From Ferrimonas balearica (GTDB lineage Bacteria > Pseudomonadota > Gammaproteobacteria > Enterobacterales > Shewanellaceae), in NCBI RefSeq assembly GCF_019802055.1, contig NZ_JAHVHW010000007.1, positions 1,017,403-1,081,402 on the forward strand: a stretch of 64,000 nucleotides of DNA, given 5' to 3'. Below are positions 9,089 through 19,639 of this stretch, piece by piece. The translations under genes and the position numbers were made by a program. Every line of letters begins with the position of its first letter. The first letter of the stretch is position 1. Below the pieces are notes generated by a model that was given only the letters and a program-made list of their open reading frames with translations, was not told where the DNA came from and ran no database searches.

Positions 9089-11476
9089 ATGAAATTTAGT
9101 GAATCCTGGTTGCGGGAGTGGGTAAACCCTGCCATCTCCACTGAGGAACTGTCCGAACAGATCTCCATGGCTGGCCTGGAAGTGGACGGTGTGGACCCGG
9201 TTGCGGCTCAATTCCACGGTGTTTACGTGGGTGAAGTGGTGGAGTGCGGTCAGCACCCGGACGCGGACAAGCTGCGCGTGACCAAAGTGAATGTTGGCGG
9301 TGAAGAGCTGCTCGACATCGTATGTGGCGCCGCAAACTGCCGTTTGGGCCTGAAAGTGGCGGTAGCCACCGTGGGTGCTGAACTGCCCGGCGGTTTCAAG
9401 ATCAAGAAAGCCAAGCTGCGTGGCCAACCCTCTCACGGCATGCTCTGCTCCTTCACTGAGCTGGGCATCGATGTGGAAGCCGACGGCATCATTGAGCTGC
9501 CGGCAGATGCCCCCATCGGCACCGACATCCGCGAGTACCTGGCGCTGAACGACAACGCCATTGAAGTGGACCTGACCCCGAACCGCGCTGACTGTCTGGG
9601 TCTGGCCGGTCTGGCCCGCGAAGTGGGCGTACTGAATCGCCTGCCGGTTAACGAGCCAGAAGTGGCGGCAGTGGCCCCGGCCATTGATGCAGCCCACGGC
9701 ATCCGCGTTGAAGCGCCTGAGCACTGCCCCCGTTACCTGGGTCGTGTGGTTAAGGGCATCAACGTCCAGGCCGAAACCCCGCTTTGGATGCAGGAGAAGC
9801 TGCGTCGCGGTGGTATCCGCAGCATCGATGCGGTGGTGGACATCACCAACTTCCTGCTGCTGGAGTACGGCCAGCCGATGCACGCCTTTGACCTGGCCAA
9901 ACTGAACGGTGATATCCAGGTTCGTCTGGCCAAGGCCGGCGACAAGCTGACCCTGCTGGACGGCAACGAGGTGGAGCCTCGCGAAGACACCCTGTTGATC
10001 GCTGACGATAATGGCCCGCTGGCGCTGGCTGGTATCTTTGGTGGTGAGCACAGCGGCGTCACCGGTGAAACCACCGATGTGCTGCTGGAGTGCGCTTTCT
10101 TTAACCCGCTTTCCATCATTGGTAAAGCCCGCTCCTACGGCCTGCACACCGACTCCTCCCACCGCTTCGAGCGCGGCGTTGACCCGCAACTGCAAGCCAA
10201 GGTGATGGAGCGTGCCACCGCGCTGCTGCTGTCCATCTGTGGCGGCGAAGCCGGTCCGGTTGTTGAAGTGAAGTCCGATGCGCACCTGCCGCAGCCGGCC
10301 ACCATTACCCTGCGTCGCGCCAAACTGGACGCGCTGCTGGGCCATGTGATCAGCGATGAAGACGTATCGGAAATCCTGACTCGCCTCGGCTGTGAAGTGA
10401 GCCTGGTTGACGGCGGCTGGCAGGCGAAAGCCCCGAGCTGGCGCTTCGACATGGCGATCGAGCAAGACCTGATTGAGGAAGTGGCCCGCATCTACGGCTA
10501 CAACAACATCCCCAACCTGGCGCCGGTTGCTGAACTGACCATGACCGACCACACCGAAGCCAAGCTGCCGCTCAAGCGCGTTCGCAGCCTGCTGGTAGAC
10601 CGTGGTTATCAGGAAGCGATCACCTACAGCTTCGTTGACCCGAAACAGCAGGTTCGCCTGCATCCGGGCATCGAGCCGATGGTCCTGCCGAACCCGATCT
10701 CCTCCGAGATGTCCGCTATGCGTCTGTCTCTGTGGACCGGTCTTCTGGGCGCGGTTGCCCACAACCAGGCTCGCCAGCAGAACCGCGTACGTCTGTTTGA
10801 AAGCGGCCTGCGCTTTATCCCGGACGCCAACGAGGCGATGGGTGTGCGTCAGGAGCCGGTGCTGGCTGCGGTTATCGGCGGCACTCAGAGCGACGAGCAC
10901 TGGGACATGGCCGCCAAAACCGTCGATTTCTTCGACCTGAAAGGCGATCTGGAAGCGGTACTGGCTCTGACCAATACTCCATACGAGTTCAGCTTCCGTG
11001 CTGCCCAGCATCCGGCGCTGCATCCTGGTCAGTGTGCTGAGATCCTCAAGGGCGATAAGGTGGTGGGCCTGATTGGCGCCATTCACCCGCAGCATGAGAA
11101 GAAATTGGGCCTGAATGGCCGCACCATTGTGTTTGAAATTGAGCAGTCCGCGATCCTGGATCGTCAGCTGCCCGAAGCCAAACCGGTTTCCCGTTTCCCG
11201 GCAAACCGCCGCGACATCGCCATTGTGGTGGACGAAAATGTTGGCGCTGGGGACGTTGAAAAAGTGATACGAAAAGTTGGCGGAAATCAGTTGGTTGCCG
11301 TAAACTTGTTTGACGTATATCGTGGGAAAGGTGTCAACGAGGGGCAGAAGAGCCTGGCGATTGCGCTGACTCTTCAGGATGTGGAACGCACCCTGGAGGA
11401 GAAAGAGATTGCGCAAGCGGTTGAACATATCGTTGCCACTTTGAAGTCAGAGTTCAACGCACAGTTGAGGGACTGA
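9089..11476 (+). CDS. pheT: Phenylalanine--tRNA ligase beta subunit
   Basis: 795 residues, equal to E. coli PheT. Recognised domains in order are the N-terminal fold, the EMAP/OB tRNA-binding domain (about 39-150; [21 protein letters not shown]), the B3/B4 editing region (about 210-380), the B5 domain (about 400-475), the degenerate catalytic-like core and the C-terminal ferredoxin-fold anticodon-binding domain (about 700-795; [14 protein letters not shown]). It pairs with PheS; the B3/B4 site hydrolyses mischarged Tyr-tRNA-Phe. The start has GGGGTGA a few bases upstream. Confidence 0.98.
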   Translation: MKFSESWLREWVNPAISTEELSEQISMAGLEVDGVDPVAAQFHGVYVGEVVECGQHPDADKLRVTKVNVGGEELLDIVCGAANCRLGLKVAVATVGAELPGGFKIKKAKLRGQPSHGMLCSFTELGIDVEADGIIELPADAPIGTDIREYLALNDNAIEVDLTPNRADCLGLAGLAREVGVLNRLPVNEPEVAAVAPAIDAAHGIRVEAPEHCPRYLGRVVKGINVQAETPLWMQEKLRRGGIRSIDAVVDITNFLLLEYGQPMHAFDLAKLNGDIQVRLAKAGDKLTLLDGNEVEPREDTLLIADDNGPLALAGIFGGEHSGVTGETTDVLLECAFFNPLSIIGKARSYGLHTDSSHRFERGVDPQLQAKVMERATALLLSICGGEAGPVVEVKSDAHLPQPATITLRRAKLDALLGHVISDEDVSEILTRLGCEVSLVDGGWQAKAPSWRFDMAIEQDLIEEVARIYGYNNIPNLAPVAELTMTDHTEAKLPLKRVRSLLVDRGYQEAITYSFVDPKQQVRLHPGIEPMVLPNPISSEMSAMRLSLWTGLLGAVAHNQARQQNRVRLFESGLRFIPDANEAMGVRQEPVLAAVIGGTQSDEHWDMAAKTVDFFDLKGDLEAVLALTNTPYEFSFRAAQHPALHPGQCAEILKGDKVVGLIGAIHPQHEKKLGLNGRTIVFEIEQSAILDRQLPEAKPVSRFPANRRDIAIVVDENVGAGDVEKVIRKVGGNQLVAVNLFDVYRGKGVNEGQKSLAIALTLQDVERTLEEKEIAQAVEHIVATLKSEFNAQLRD

Positions 11477-11481
11477 GACAC

Positions 11482-11787
11482 ATGGCGCTGACCAAAGCCG
11501 AAATGGCAGAACACCTCATCGAAACCTTGGGCCTGCACAAGCGGGACGCTAAGGATATGGTTGAGGCGTTCTTCGAAGAGATCCGCCTGGCCCTGGAAAC
11601 TGGGGAACAGGTTAAGCTGTCGGGTTTTGGGAACTTCGAACTCAGGGATAAGAATGAACGTCCGGGACGGAACCCCAAGACCGGCGAAGACATCCCAATC
11701 ACCGCCCGACGGGTAGTGACCTTCCGGCCCGGCCAAAAGCTGAAATGCCGGATTGAGGAATCGGATCACCTGGGTGACGAAGGTTAA
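11482..11787 (+). CDS. ihfA: Integration host factor subunit alpha
   Basis: 101 residues, HU/IHF fold. The family DNA-intercalating arm is clear: [26 protein letters not shown] (two parts, about residues 48-73), and the start [12 protein letters not shown] matches IhfA rather than IhfB or HU. With IhfB it bends DNA by over 160 degrees at specific sites and shapes transcription, recombination and replication. It is six bases downstream of pheT, so it is the last gene of the pheST-ihfA operon, and a strong terminator follows. Confidence 0.97.
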   Translation: MALTKAEMAEHLIETLGLHKRDAKDMVEAFFEEIRLALETGEQVKLSGFGNFELRDKNERPGRNPKTGEDIPITARRVVTFRPGQKLKCRIEESDHLGDEG

Positions 11788-11800
11788 GCGTCACGATAAT

Positions 11801-11829
11801 AAAAACGCCGTCAATGACGGCGTTTTTTT
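11801..11829. terminator. Bidirectional terminator after ihfA
   Basis: AACGCCGTC / GACGGCGTT with loop AAT, flanked by A-run and T-run. It separates ihfA from the convergent gene ending at 11842. Confidence 0.9.
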
Positions 11830-11841
11830 ATGCCTGTTTGG

Positions 11842-12597
11842 CTACTCCTTCAGAAGCGACAGGTCGGTACGCAGCCGATACAGTTGGTACTCCGTGCCTT
11901 TGAAATGCCCACTCCAGCTCTCCAGCAGGGCCTTGGCTTTCGCTTCGTCACCCAGGTGCCGGGCCAGTGCAGCGGCGAATCCGGTTTCGGGGTCTGCCAT
12001 TCCGGCGTAGTTGGTGTAAGGGATAATCAGGTTCAGGGTGGGTTTACCGCCCACGTTCCAGCTCCAGGCCCAGGAATAGGGCCAGTTCATCGCTTTGGCG
12101 TTGTCGCTGAGCGCCTTCTTGTCCGCTTCCGTCCCCGCAGCTTCCCCCGGTTTTACCTGGTAACTGGTCACACCGAAGTAGCGGAAGCCAGGGTCTCCCT
12201 CAGGCCAGTGACTGTTGGCCATATCCACTTCAGCAAAGTTGTGGCCCACCTGAGCGATCAACTGGGAGACATTGTCGCGCCAGTGCTCTCCGGTTTTGTG
12301 CTCACTCTGCCAGGCCAGGTAGGTGTCCACTTCCGCCCAATTGCCGCAGCAACTGCGGATGATGTACTGGTTCAGATTGGGCCCCAGGGTCGGAACATAG
12401 ACTCGCCACTCCCTTGGATCGCCTTTCTCCTTTCGATACGCCACGTGGCGCTTGAGAGCAGCTTCAAATTTGGCGGCTTCGCCTACTTTCGGCGTGATGA
12501 CCCACATTTCCGCCAGATTATCGGGCTTCTCAGCGGCCAGCACTGAGAGGGGGAGCAGCAGTAGTGGAAGGATAAAACGACGCCATAGCAACTTCAT
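11842..12597 (-). CDS. Secreted protein, paralogue A of a divergent pair (family unassigned)
   Basis: 251 residues with a cleavable signal peptide (about 1-21, FILPLLLLPLSVLAAE). ATG 12597 has AAGGAG eight bases upstream. The mature protein looks like two repeats of a dimeric alpha/beta-barrel-like fold: repeat one about 25-120 (MWVITPKVGEAAKFEAALKR, YVPTLGPNLNQYIIRSCCGNW), repeat two about 130-251 (AKAMNWPYSWAWSWNVGG, ending HLGDEAKAKALLESWSGHF). The fold suggestion is inference. It is clearly homologous to the divergent gene at 12732, which encodes exactly the same length. Conserved marks are PTLGxN, a CC pair before NW, EVDxxNSxW, AMNW and WSWxxGG. No function is known to me. Confidence 0.85.
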   Translation of the reverse strand: MKLLWRRFILPLLLLPLSVLAAEKPDNLAEMWVITPKVGEAAKFEAALKRHVAYRKEKGDPREWRVYVPTLGPNLNQYIIRSCCGNWAEVDTYLAWQSEHKTGEHWRDNVSQLIAQVGHNFAEVDMANSHWPEGDPGFRYFGVTSYQVKPGEAAGTEADKKALSDNAKAMNWPYSWAWSWNVGGKPTLNLIIPYTNYAGMADPETGFAAALARHLGDEAKAKALLESWSGHFKGTEYQLYRLRTDLSLLKE

Positions 12598-12731
12598 GGA
12601 GTTCTCCTTTTGTCGAGAATGCGCCGGACAGTAACCATAGCTGAGAGAGTGCCATTATGCCTTGCTGGCGGCGCTGGCTGACCTATGCTTTGGCTTTGCC
12701 TGAGTGCTGTGAACTCTGCAGGAGGAGCCCC

Positions 12732-13487
12732 ATGTTGCGTCAGTGTGTTTTGGTCGTCGTGTTGCTTGCTGGCTTGTATTGCTCTCCCTGGGCGCGGGCC
12801 GATGTGATGTTGATGGATACCTATATCGTCACGCCGCTGCCGGGCCAGCGCGGTCCGCTGGAACAAGCCATTAATGACCACATTAACCATCGCCTGGCCA
12901 ATGGCGAGACTCGTGGCTGGCAGATCTACACGCCAACACTTGGACAGAACATCGGACGCTTTTTACTGTTTCATTGCTGCCTGAACTGGGAGGAGTTGGA
13001 GCGTTACCAGAATTGGGAGTTGGAGCAGGAAACCATGTCCCATTGGATGACGTTTGTAGAGCCTTTTGTTCAGCAACTCGATCACTTCATCAGCGAGGTG
13101 GATATCGATAACAGCAATTGGGAAAGCTATTCCCTTGCCAGCCCGTTCCTCAATGTGACTGAACTGCATATTCGTGCAGGCCATAGGGAGCAGGCGATGG
13201 AAGATGTTTCTGCCATCAGCAACTACGTCAAGGCAATGAACTGGCTACCCAATTGGATGTGGAGTTGGCAGTTGGGTGGTGACCCTGTGCTGAATCTGGT
13301 GATACCGCAGGAACGCATCTCCGATATGTCTGCCCGTTTGCCGGGATTTGAGCATGCGTTGGGTGAACATTTGGGCGATAAGGCGAAAGCGAGTGCATTG
13401 CTCGAAAACTGGAATGGTCATTTTGAGGACAGCAGTTTTCAGTTGTTCAGGTTGCTCAGGAATGCAGAGCCCAAGCAGGAAGACTAG
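12732..13487 (+). CDS. Secreted protein, paralogue B of a divergent pair (family unassigned)
   Basis: 251 residues from ATG 12732, which has AGGAGGAG six bases upstream; longer starts at 12657 would put 25 residues before the signal peptide (QCVLVVVLLAGLYCSPWARA). It aligns end to end with the gene at 11842: YTPTLGQNIGRFLLFHCCLNW, EVDIDNSNW, VKAMNWLPNWMWSWQLGGD, LNLVIPQ and HLGDKAKASALLENWNGHF. Differences are spread over the whole length, so the duplication is old. The two genes share a 134-base divergent promoter region and may be co-regulated. Periplasmic location is inferred from the signal peptide; no catalytic residues can be named. Confidence 0.85.
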   Translation: MLRQCVLVVVLLAGLYCSPWARADVMLMDTYIVTPLPGQRGPLEQAINDHINHRLANGETRGWQIYTPTLGQNIGRFLLFHCCLNWEELERYQNWELEQETMSHWMTFVEPFVQQLDHFISEVDIDNSNWESYSLASPFLNVTELHIRAGHREQAMEDVSAISNYVKAMNWLPNWMWSWQLGGDPVLNLVIPQERISDMSARLPGFEHALGEHLGDKAKASALLENWNGHFEDSSFQLFRLLRNAEPKQED

Positions 13488-13615
13488 ATCGTGCTGTAAA
13501 AGTTGATCCATCTCGGAACTTGGGCCCGTGGCTTTGAACTGGCTGCGACATCTCGACTAAGGTGAACGCCTTTACTAGAGCCTTCAGCAGTCGCCAAGGC
13601 GGCGTGAGAGTCCCG

Positions 13616-14722
13616 ATGTCCAAAATTCAATCCGAGCGCCTGATCCAGCATTTTATTGAGCTGGTGAAGATCGACAGCGAATCCCGAAATGAAAAGGCGA
13701 TCAGCGAAACCCTGGCCGAGCAACTTGGCAATCTGGGTTTTGATGTTCATAAGCAGAGCGTTGATCCCTCCATCTCCAATGGCCACAACCTGTTTGCCCG
13801 CCTTAACGGCTCCCTGCCCGGCACCGTGCTGCTGAGCTGCCACATGGATACGGTGACCCCCGGCAACGGCATCGAACCGGTGATTGAAGAGGGCATCATC
13901 CGCTCCAAGGGCGACACCATTCTTGGTGGTGACGATAAGTCCGGTATTGCCGCCATTATGGAAGCGGTCCGCAGCATTCAGGAGCAGGGACTGGCTCACC
14001 AAACCATTGAACTGGCCTTTACCGTCAACGAAGAGTGCGGTCTTCACGGCTCTAAGCTGTTTGATATGGCGATGGTTCAGGCACAGCACGCTATCGTTCT
14101 GGATTCCGGTGGCCCCATCGGTACCGTTATCACCACGGCTCCGGGGGCGGAAAGCCTCAAGATCACCATTGAGGGTAAGCCCGCTCACGCCGGTCTGGCC
14201 CCGGAAACCGGCATCAATGCCCTGACCGTTGCAGCGGATGCCATCAGCAAGATGAAGCTCTCCCGCATCGATGAAGAGACCACCGCCAACATCGGCGTTG
14301 TGAAAGGTGGCAGCGCCACCAATATCGTGATGCCCAGTCTGTATATGGAAGCGGAAGCCCGCTCTCTGGATGATGGGAAACTGGAAGCGCAGGTTGCCCA
14401 TATGGTGGAGACCTTTGAGGCAGCAGCAACGCGTCACGGCGCCCAGGTCAGGATTGATCGCAGCCGCGAATACAACGCCTACCGCCTGAGCGATGATGAG
14501 CCGTTGGTACAGGGCATTGTGGCCGCGTTTGCTGCCAATGGCATTGAGGCGGTAACCAAGCCCACTGGTGGCGGCTCTGACGCTAACGTCTTTAACGCGA
14601 AGGGGCTGAAAACCGTCAACCTCTCTACCGGTATGGCCAAGGTGCATACCTGCGAAGAGGAGATCGCGGTGGCGGATCTGGAAGCGATCTCCGAGTTCCT
14701 GTTTACCTACCTGAGCCGCTGA
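13616..14722 (+). CDS. M20-family metallopeptidase, PepT-like
   Basis: 368 residues from ATG 13616. Zinc ligand motifs of clan MH peptidases are visible: SCHMDTVTPG (about residues 76-85), GGDDKSGIA (about 105), NEECGLHG (catalytic Glu pair, about 140), and the C-terminal His in GMAKVHTCEEE. The lid domain has EGKPAHAGLAPETGINAL. It resembles the PepT-like peptidase group (as in Bacillus YqjE) more than classical tripeptidase T, being some 40 residues shorter. It probably removes residues from di- or tripeptides in the cytoplasm. The start is uncertain: a GTG at 13562 would add 18 residues, but the family begins near ATG 13616. A terminator follows. Confidence 0.87.
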   Translation: MSKIQSERLIQHFIELVKIDSESRNEKAISETLAEQLGNLGFDVHKQSVDPSISNGHNLFARLNGSLPGTVLLSCHMDTVTPGNGIEPVIEEGIIRSKGDTILGGDDKSGIAAIMEAVRSIQEQGLAHQTIELAFTVNEECGLHGSKLFDMAMVQAQHAIVLDSGGPIGTVITTAPGAESLKITIEGKPAHAGLAPETGINALTVAADAISKMKLSRIDEETTANIGVVKGGSATNIVMPSLYMEAEARSLDDGKLEAQVAHMVETFEAAATRHGAQVRIDRSREYNAYRLSDDEPLVQGIVAAFAANGIEAVTKPTGGGSDANVFNAKGLKTVNLSTGMAKVHTCEEEIAVADLEAISEFLFTYLSR

Positions 14723-14735
14723 GCATTATCGGCGT

Positions 14736-14765
14736 CAAAAAAGCCACCCAGATGGGTGGCTTTTT
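14736..14765. terminator. Bidirectional terminator between peptidase gene and his operon
   Basis: AAAAAGCCACCCA / TGGGTGGCTTTTT with a two-base centre (so a shorter stem in practice). It ends both the peptidase mRNA and, from the other side, the histidine operon. Confidence 0.85.
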
Positions 14766-14788
14766 GCATTGTGTGCCTGAGTCGTGAC

Positions 14789-15397
14789 TCAACGGTGGCG
14801 CTGACTCAGCCGGTCGATCACCTCAGCCATCGACACCTGCTGCTGCTCCAGCAACACCGTGAGGTGGTAGAGCAGGTCGGCTGTCTCATCGATCAGATTC
14901 TCCCGGTCGTTGGTGGCGGCGGCAAGGGCCACCTCTACGCCTTCCTCTCCCACCTTCTGGGCAACCCGACGCGGGTTACCGCTCAGCAGCGATGCGGTGT
15001 AGCTCGATTCCGGTGGGGCGTTACGTCGCTCGGTGACAATGGCGGCCAGGGTGTTGAGAAACGGCTGATTGGTCGCCTCGTCGAAACAGCTCTCGCTGCC
15101 CAGGTGGCAGGTGGGACCGTTGGGACGGGCCTGCACCAGAATGGCATCGTTGTCGCAGTCGGTACCGAGCGTCACCAGCTCCAGCACATGGCCAGAGCTT
15201 TCGCCTTTGGTCCATAGGCGCTGTTTGGAGCGGCTGAAGAAGGTCACCTGGCCGCTTTCCACGGTTTTGGCCAGTGCCGCTTCATCCATATAGCCCACCA
15301 TCAGTACGCGGCCGGTGAGATGGTGTTGCACCACCGCAGGCACCAGGTTGTCCATCTTGGCCCAATTGATTTGGGGCAGATCCTTCACGATTGTCAT
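14789..15397 (-). CDS. hisI: Phosphoribosyl-AMP cyclohydrolase / phosphoribosyl-ATP pyrophosphatase
   Basis: 202 residues, bifunctional HisIE. The N-terminal cyclohydrolase domain (about 1-115) has [27 protein letters not shown] and the DCDNDAILV metal/substrate motif, plus HLGSESCF. The C-terminal pyrophosphatase (about 116-202) has GVEVALAA and [14 protein letters not shown]. It carries out steps two and three of histidine synthesis. Last gene of the operon; its start overlaps the hisF stop by four bases. Confidence 0.97.
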   Translation of the reverse strand: MTIVKDLPQINWAKMDNLVPAVVQHHLTGRVLMVGYMDEAALAKTVESGQVTFFSRSKQRLWTKGESSGHVLELVTLGTDCDNDAILVQARPNGPTCHLGSESCFDEATNQPFLNTLAAIVTERRNAPPESSYTASLLSGNPRRVAQKVGEEGVEVALAAATNDRENLIDETADLLYHLTVLLEQQQVSMAEVIDRLSQRHR

Positions 15398-16167
15398 GGG
15401 CGTACCACCACCTTTTGCTCAAGCAGATACTGTTTCAGGTCGGGAATGGCGATGATCCCCTTGTGGAAAACGGATGCGGCCAGGGCGCCGTCCACACCGG
15501 CGCGCTGGAACACATCTCGAAAGTGCTCTGGCGTACCAGCGCCGCCGGAAGCGATCAGCGGAACGGAACAGACGGCCCGTACCGCGCTGAGCTGAGTGAT
15601 GTCATAACCTTGGCGAACCCCATCCTGATTCATCACATTCAGCACAATTTCACCCGCCCCCCGGCGGATAACCTCCTGCACCCAATCCAGGGTGTCCCAC
15701 TGGGTTTCCCGGGTTGCGGCTTCGGAACCGGTAAACTGTTTAACCCGGTAGCGACCGGTATCAGCATCAAACCAGGAGTCGATGCCCACCACCACGCACT
15801 GGCGGCCAAAGCGATCATTGAGACGGTTGATCAACTCCGGATCCGAGAGGGCCGGGCTGTTGACGGAGATCTTATCCGCCCCATCGGCCAGAATGGTCTG
15901 GGCGTCCTCAATGGTTTTGATGCCGCCCGCGACGCAGAAGGGGATGTCCAGCTGCTCCGCCACCCGTGCCACCCAACTTTTGTCAACGGTTCGGCCATCG
16001 GCACTGGCGGTGATGTCGTAGAACACCAGTTCGTCCGCTCCCTCAGCGGCGTAACGGGCAGCCAGAGGCACGATGTCACCAACAATCTCGTGATTGCGGA
16101 ACTGCACCCCTTTAACCACCTGGCCATCCTTAACGTCGAGACAGGGAATTATCCGTTTTGCCAACAT
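15394..16167 (-). CDS. hisF: Imidazole glycerol phosphate synthase cyclase subunit
   Basis: 257 residues, (beta/alpha)8 barrel. The start [20 protein letters not shown] contains the catalytic Asp (about residue 11), and the second catalytic Asp is in the [14 protein letters not shown] segment (about 130). Phosphate-binding glycine loops are IASGGAG and CVAGGIKT. HisF takes ammonia from HisH and closes the imidazole ring, giving imidazole glycerol phosphate and AICAR. It overlaps hisA by 19 bases and hisI by four. Confidence 0.98.
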   Translation of the reverse strand: MLAKRIIPCLDVKDGQVVKGVQFRNHEIVGDIVPLAARYAAEGADELVFYDITASADGRTVDKSWVARVAEQLDIPFCVAGGIKTIEDAQTILADGADKISVNSPALSDPELINRLNDRFGRQCVVVGIDSWFDADTGRYRVKQFTGSEAATRETQWDTLDWVQEVIRRGAGEIVLNVMNQDGVRQGYDITQLSAVRAVCSVPLIASGGAGTPEHFRDVFQRAGVDGALAASVFHKGIIAIPDLKQYLLEQKVVVRP

Positions 16168-16886
16168 GCCAGCGCCTCCTCAATGGTGAAACGACCAGCC
16201 AGCAGGGCCTTGCCGATGATGATGCCGCCGATATTGATCGCTTTCAGGGCACTGAGATCAGCCAGTTCTGCGATGCCGCCGGAGGCCTGCCAGCGGACCG
16301 TGGGGTAGGTGGTGACGAGATTCTGATACAGCGCCACGTTGGGGCCGGTAAGCATGCCATCCCGGTCCACATCGGTGCAGAGCACGTCGCTCAATCCCGC
16401 TTCCAGCAGTGGGGCGATCACTTCGGATAACGCCTTGCCGGAACCCTTCTGCCAGCCGTGGGTCAGCACTTCCGGCTCGCCCTGCTCATCCAGCCGCACA
16501 TCCAGAGCGACGGTGATGCGATCCGCCCCATACTGGCGCAGCCATTGGGCCACCCGTTGTGGCTGGCTGACGGAGAGGGAGCCGATCACCACCCGGGCCA
16601 CGCCGATATCCAGCAAGGCTTGCAGGTCCGCCTCAGTGCGCACGCCGCCGCCCACCTGAATCGGCGCTTCCAGCTGTTCAACGAGTGTGCGGATGGTCTC
16701 AAGCTGGCGGTTGGCCGGGTCCTTGGCGCCATCCAGATCCACCAGGTGCAGCAATTGACTGCCGGCATTCTGATAGGCCACCAACTGAGAAAGCGGGTCG
16801 TAGGCGAACTCGGTTACGGCGTTAAAGTCACCCTTTTCCAGGCGAACCACTTTGCCGCCGATAAGATCGATAGCCGGAATGATCAT
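16149..16886 (-). CDS. hisA: ProFAR isomerase (phosphoribosylformimino-AICAR-P isomerase)
   Basis: 245 residues, (beta/alpha)8 barrel related to HisF. Catalytic Asp residues are expected in [16 protein letters not shown] (Asp 7) and in [15 protein letters not shown] (about 130). QVGGGVRT and IASGG-equivalent [10 protein letters not shown] are phosphate-binding loops. It opens the ribose ring of ProFAR in step four of the pathway. Confidence 0.98.
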   Translation of the reverse strand: MIIPAIDLIGGKVVRLEKGDFNAVTEFAYDPLSQLVAYQNAGSQLLHLVDLDGAKDPANRQLETIRTLVEQLEAPIQVGGGVRTEADLQALLDIGVARVVIGSLSVSQPQRVAQWLRQYGADRITVALDVRLDEQGEPEVLTHGWQKGSGKALSEVIAPLLEAGLSDVLCTDVDRDGMLTGPNVALYQNLVTTYPTVRWQASGGIAELADLSALKAINIGGIIIGKALLAGRFTIEEALACWQNG

Positions 16887-17470
16887 GCCGGGTACTCCAG
16901 AAAGTTTTTCAGAATGCGGGCGCCAACCGGCCCGCTGCGCTCAGGGTGAAACTGCACCCCCATAATGTTGCCGCGACCCACCGCAGCGGAGAAACGCTGA
17001 CCATATTCGCAGCTGGCCAGCGTGAGGCTACCCTCAGCAACGCCGTAGCTGTGTACGAAATAGACGTAGTCCCCCTTATTGATGCCCTGGAACAGGGGGT
17101 GATCGATAGGCTCTAGTGTGTTCCAGCCCATGTGGGGCAGGGGACGGTCACCCACCTTTAGGCGCTGGGTGGTAAAGGGAAGCAGACCGGGCAACCGGGT
17201 ATTGCCCTCCTCGGAAGACTCACCAAGCAGCTGCATCCCCAGGCAGATCCCCAGCAGGGGCTGCTCAATCTGCGGCAGCACCTCAAGCAGTCCACGTTCT
17301 GCCAACTGCACCATGGCAGCCTGTGCTGAGCCAACGCCGGGCAGGATCACCCGGTCGGCAGCAAGAATGGTGGTGGCATCGTCGCTCACCACCGCATTGG
17401 CCCCCAGTCGTTCAAAGGCAAAGCGCACGGAGGAGAGGTTGGCGCAGCCAGTATCGATAATGACAGTCAT
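16883..17470 (-). CDS. hisH: Imidazole glycerol phosphate synthase glutaminase subunit
   Basis: 195 residues, class I glutamine amidotransferase. The catalytic triad is present: Cys in LLGICLGMQLLGES (about residue 77), and His/Glu in GVQFHPERSG (about 178-187). The start MTVIIDTGCANLSSV at ATG 17470 matches the family; the frame stays open a further 130 codons upstream, but that part is antisense-like translation within hisB and not a domain. HisH supplies ammonia to HisF through the barrel core. It overlaps hisA by four bases. Confidence 0.97.
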   Translation of the reverse strand: MTVIIDTGCANLSSVRFAFERLGANAVVSDDATTILAADRVILPGVGSAQAAMVQLAERGLLEVLPQIEQPLLGICLGMQLLGESSEEGNTRLPGLLPFTTQRLKVGDRPLPHMGWNTLEPIDHPLFQGINKGDYVYFVHSYGVAEGSLTLASCEYGQRFSAAVGRGNIMGVQFHPERSGPVGARILKNFLEYPA

Positions 17471-17483
17471 CGTTCTCTCCCGG

Positions 17484-18554
17484 TTACAAGGTGCCTTTGG
17501 AGGAGGGCAGGGTATTGCCCTCTTTCCGAAGTGCCTGGCGCAGGGTGCGACCGAGCGCCTTGAACAGCGCCTCCACCTTGTGGTGTTCGTTGTCGCCCGC
17601 CACCCGAAGATTGAGGGTGCAGGCCAGACCATCGGCAAAGCTGCGAAAGAAGTGAGGCACCATCTCGGTGGAGAGGCCACCCACCGCATCCCGCTTGAAC
17701 TCGGCATCAAACACCAGGTAAGCGCGACCGGAGAGATCCAGCAGGCAGTGGGCCTCGGTTTCGTCCATCGGCAGGGAGAAGCCAAAACGACCGATGCCAC
17801 GTTTATCCCCCAACGCCTGTCGAAGTGCAGCCCCGAATGCCAGTGCGGCGTCCTCAATGCTGTGGTGATCGTCGATGTCCAGATCGCCCGTCATGGTCAG
17901 AGAGAGGGCAAAGCCGCCGTGCGTGGCGATCTGGTCCAGCATATGGTCAAAAAAGCCGATTCCGGTGTCGATGGTGACCGGGCCGGTGCTGTCCAGGTCC
18001 ACGGTCACCTGGATGTCGGTTTCTGAGGTGGTGCGGCGCAGCGTCGCGACTCGATTCTGGCCGGTTAATTGACGGGCGATCGCCTCCCAGTTGTTGCTGC
18101 TCGGATCATACTTGATGGCCCGCACCCCCATCGCCTGGGCCAGTTGGATATCGGTCTCCCGATCACCAATTACCCAGGAGCGTTCAAAGTCCACCTTGCC
18201 CTCCACCAGGTAGGGCTGAACCAAGCCCAGTTTGGGCTTGCGGCAGCTGCAGTTGTCCTGGTCGAAGTGGGGGCAGATCAGCACCTCATCGAAGCGGATC
18301 CCCTGGGATTCGAAGATCGCCATCATGGCGTTATGTGGCGCGTCAAAATCCGCCTTGGGGAAGCTGTCGGTGCCCAGCCCATCCTGGTTGGACACCATCA
18401 CCAGTCGGTAGCCCGACTCCTGCAGTTGGCGCAGTACCGGAATCACCATCGGTTCCAGCTTCAGCTTATCCAGCCGGTCCAGCTGCTTGTCGATGGGCGG
18501 CTCCTCCACAAGAGTGCCGTCGCGGTCGATAAATAGAATGGGTTGCTTCATCAC
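17484..18554 (-). CDS. hisB: Bifunctional histidinol-phosphatase / imidazoleglycerol-phosphate dehydratase
   Basis: 356 residues, the enterobacterial two-domain form. N-terminal HAD/DDDD-type phosphatase (about 1-165): [12 protein letters not shown] (nucleophile Asp 10, Asp 12), the Zn-binding Cys/His cluster [15 protein letters not shown], and [11 protein letters not shown]-terminal dehydratase (about 168-356): the repeated metal motifs FFDHMLDQ and [10 protein letters not shown], and later HFFRSFAD and [10 protein letters not shown]. It performs steps six and eight of histidine synthesis. Its start overlaps the hisC stop (ATGA). Confidence 0.98.
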   Translation of the reverse strand: MMKQPILFIDRDGTLVEEPPIDKQLDRLDKLKLEPMVIPVLRQLQESGYRLVMVSNQDGLGTDSFPKADFDAPHNAMMAIFESQGIRFDEVLICPHFDQDNCSCRKPKLGLVQPYLVEGKVDFERSWVIGDRETDIQLAQAMGVRAIKYDPSSNNWEAIARQLTGQNRVATLRRTTSETDIQVTVDLDSTGPVTIDTGIGFFDHMLDQIATHGGFALSLTMTGDLDIDDHHSIEDAALAFGAALRQALGDKRGIGRFGFSLPMDETEAHCLLDLSGRAYLVFDAEFKRDAVGGLSTEMVPHFFRSFADGLACTLNLRVAGDNEHHKVEALFKALGRTLRQALRKEGNTLPSSKGTL

Positions 18555-19639
18555 ACCAGGTCCTTGTTGATCACGGGGGCGGTGTCCAGCGCGGCGTTCA
18601 GCGCCTGCTCGACCTGCTCAATTTCACTGTTGGCGCCGATGCTGATCCGCAGCCAGTCATCCAGCGACGGGTTGCGGTAGGCGCGAATAAACAGCCCCTG
18701 ACGGGCCAACTGCTCGTAGCAGTAGCGGGCCTCGCTCAGCTCAAACAGCAGAAAGTTGGCCCGGGAGGGCAGCACCTGGCGCACACCGGGCAGCTCGCCC
18801 AGTCTCTGAGCCAGGCGCTCACGGCGGGCGTTGAGTTGGGCTACCTGGGTCTGCATCCGCTTTAGCCCCTCCGGCGAGAGCGCTTCCGCTGCCAGCTGCG
18901 CCACCGGCTCCGGTACCGGATAGGGCGCGATCACCTTCTCCAGAATGGCGATCACCGCCGGATTGGCCAGGGTAAAGCCGCAGCGGGCTCCCGCCAGTGC
19001 AAACGCTTTGGAGAGGGTGCGAAGCACCACCAGGTTCTCACACTTAGCTATCGCGGCGCTGACCGTCAGCTCCGGGCAGAACTCGATATAGGCTTCGTCC
19101 ACCACCAGCAGGCTGTCCGGCAGCTGAGCGGCCAGGGCCACCAGGGTTTCTGGCGCAATCACCGTGCCGCTGGGGTTGTTGGGGTTGCAGACAAACACCA
19201 GTTTGCAGCCCTGCACCTGGGTGGCGAAGTCTTCCGGCAGCTGGTAGCCCTCCGCCCAGTTCAGGGTGCGACAAGCCACCGCATTGGTGGCCGCGCTGAT
19301 GGCGTACATGCCATAGCTGGGGCCACAGGTGGCAACGCTGTCGATACCGGGGCGGCAGAAGGCGCGGATCAGCAGGTCGATCCCCTCATCGGCGCCGCGG
19401 GTGATCAATACCTGCTCCGGGCTGACCCCGGCGTATCCGGCGTAGGCACTGCGCACTGTGCCTGGCTGACAGTCGGGATAACGGTTGACGCCCACGACAG
19501 TACTGTTGTTCCAGGGGGACTCGTTGGCGTTCAGCCATACCGTGCCGCCGGAGGCCTCCCGACGGGCGGAGGCGTAAGGGGTAAGGGCCGCGATCTCAGG
19601 GCGAACCAGCCGATTGAACCGCTGTTCTGAGTTGCTCAT
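18551..19639 (-). CDS. hisC: Histidinol-phosphate aminotransferase
   Basis: 362 residues, fold-type I PLP enzyme. The pyridoxal lysine lies in [16 protein letters not shown] (about residue 215). Other marks are ANESPWNN near the N-terminus, [11 protein letters not shown] and VVDEAYIEF. It transfers the amino group from glutamate to imidazole acetol phosphate (step seven). It overlaps hisD and hisB by four bases each. Confidence 0.98.
   Translation of the reverse strand: MSNSEQRFNRLVRPEIAALTPYASARREASGGTVWLNANESPWNNSTVVGVNRYPDCQPGTVRSAYAGYAGVSPEQVLITRGADEGIDLLIRAFCRPGIDSVATCGPSYGMYAISAATNAVACRTLNWAEGYQLPEDFATQVQGCKLVFVCNPNNPSGTVIAPETLVALAAQLPDSLLVVDEAYIEFCPELTVSAAIAKCENLVVLRTLSKAFALAGARCGFTLANPAVIAILEKVIAPYPVPEPVAQLAAEALSPEGLKRMQTQVAQLNARRERLAQRLGELPGVRQVLPSRANFLLFELSEARYCYEQLARQGLFIRAYRNPSLDDWLRISIGANSEIEQVEQALNAALDTAPVINKDLV

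Noticed and set aside
17471-17857. N-terminal extension of hisH by 129 codons
   Set aside because: The open frame runs out of frame through hisB; the glutaminase fold starts at ATG 17470.
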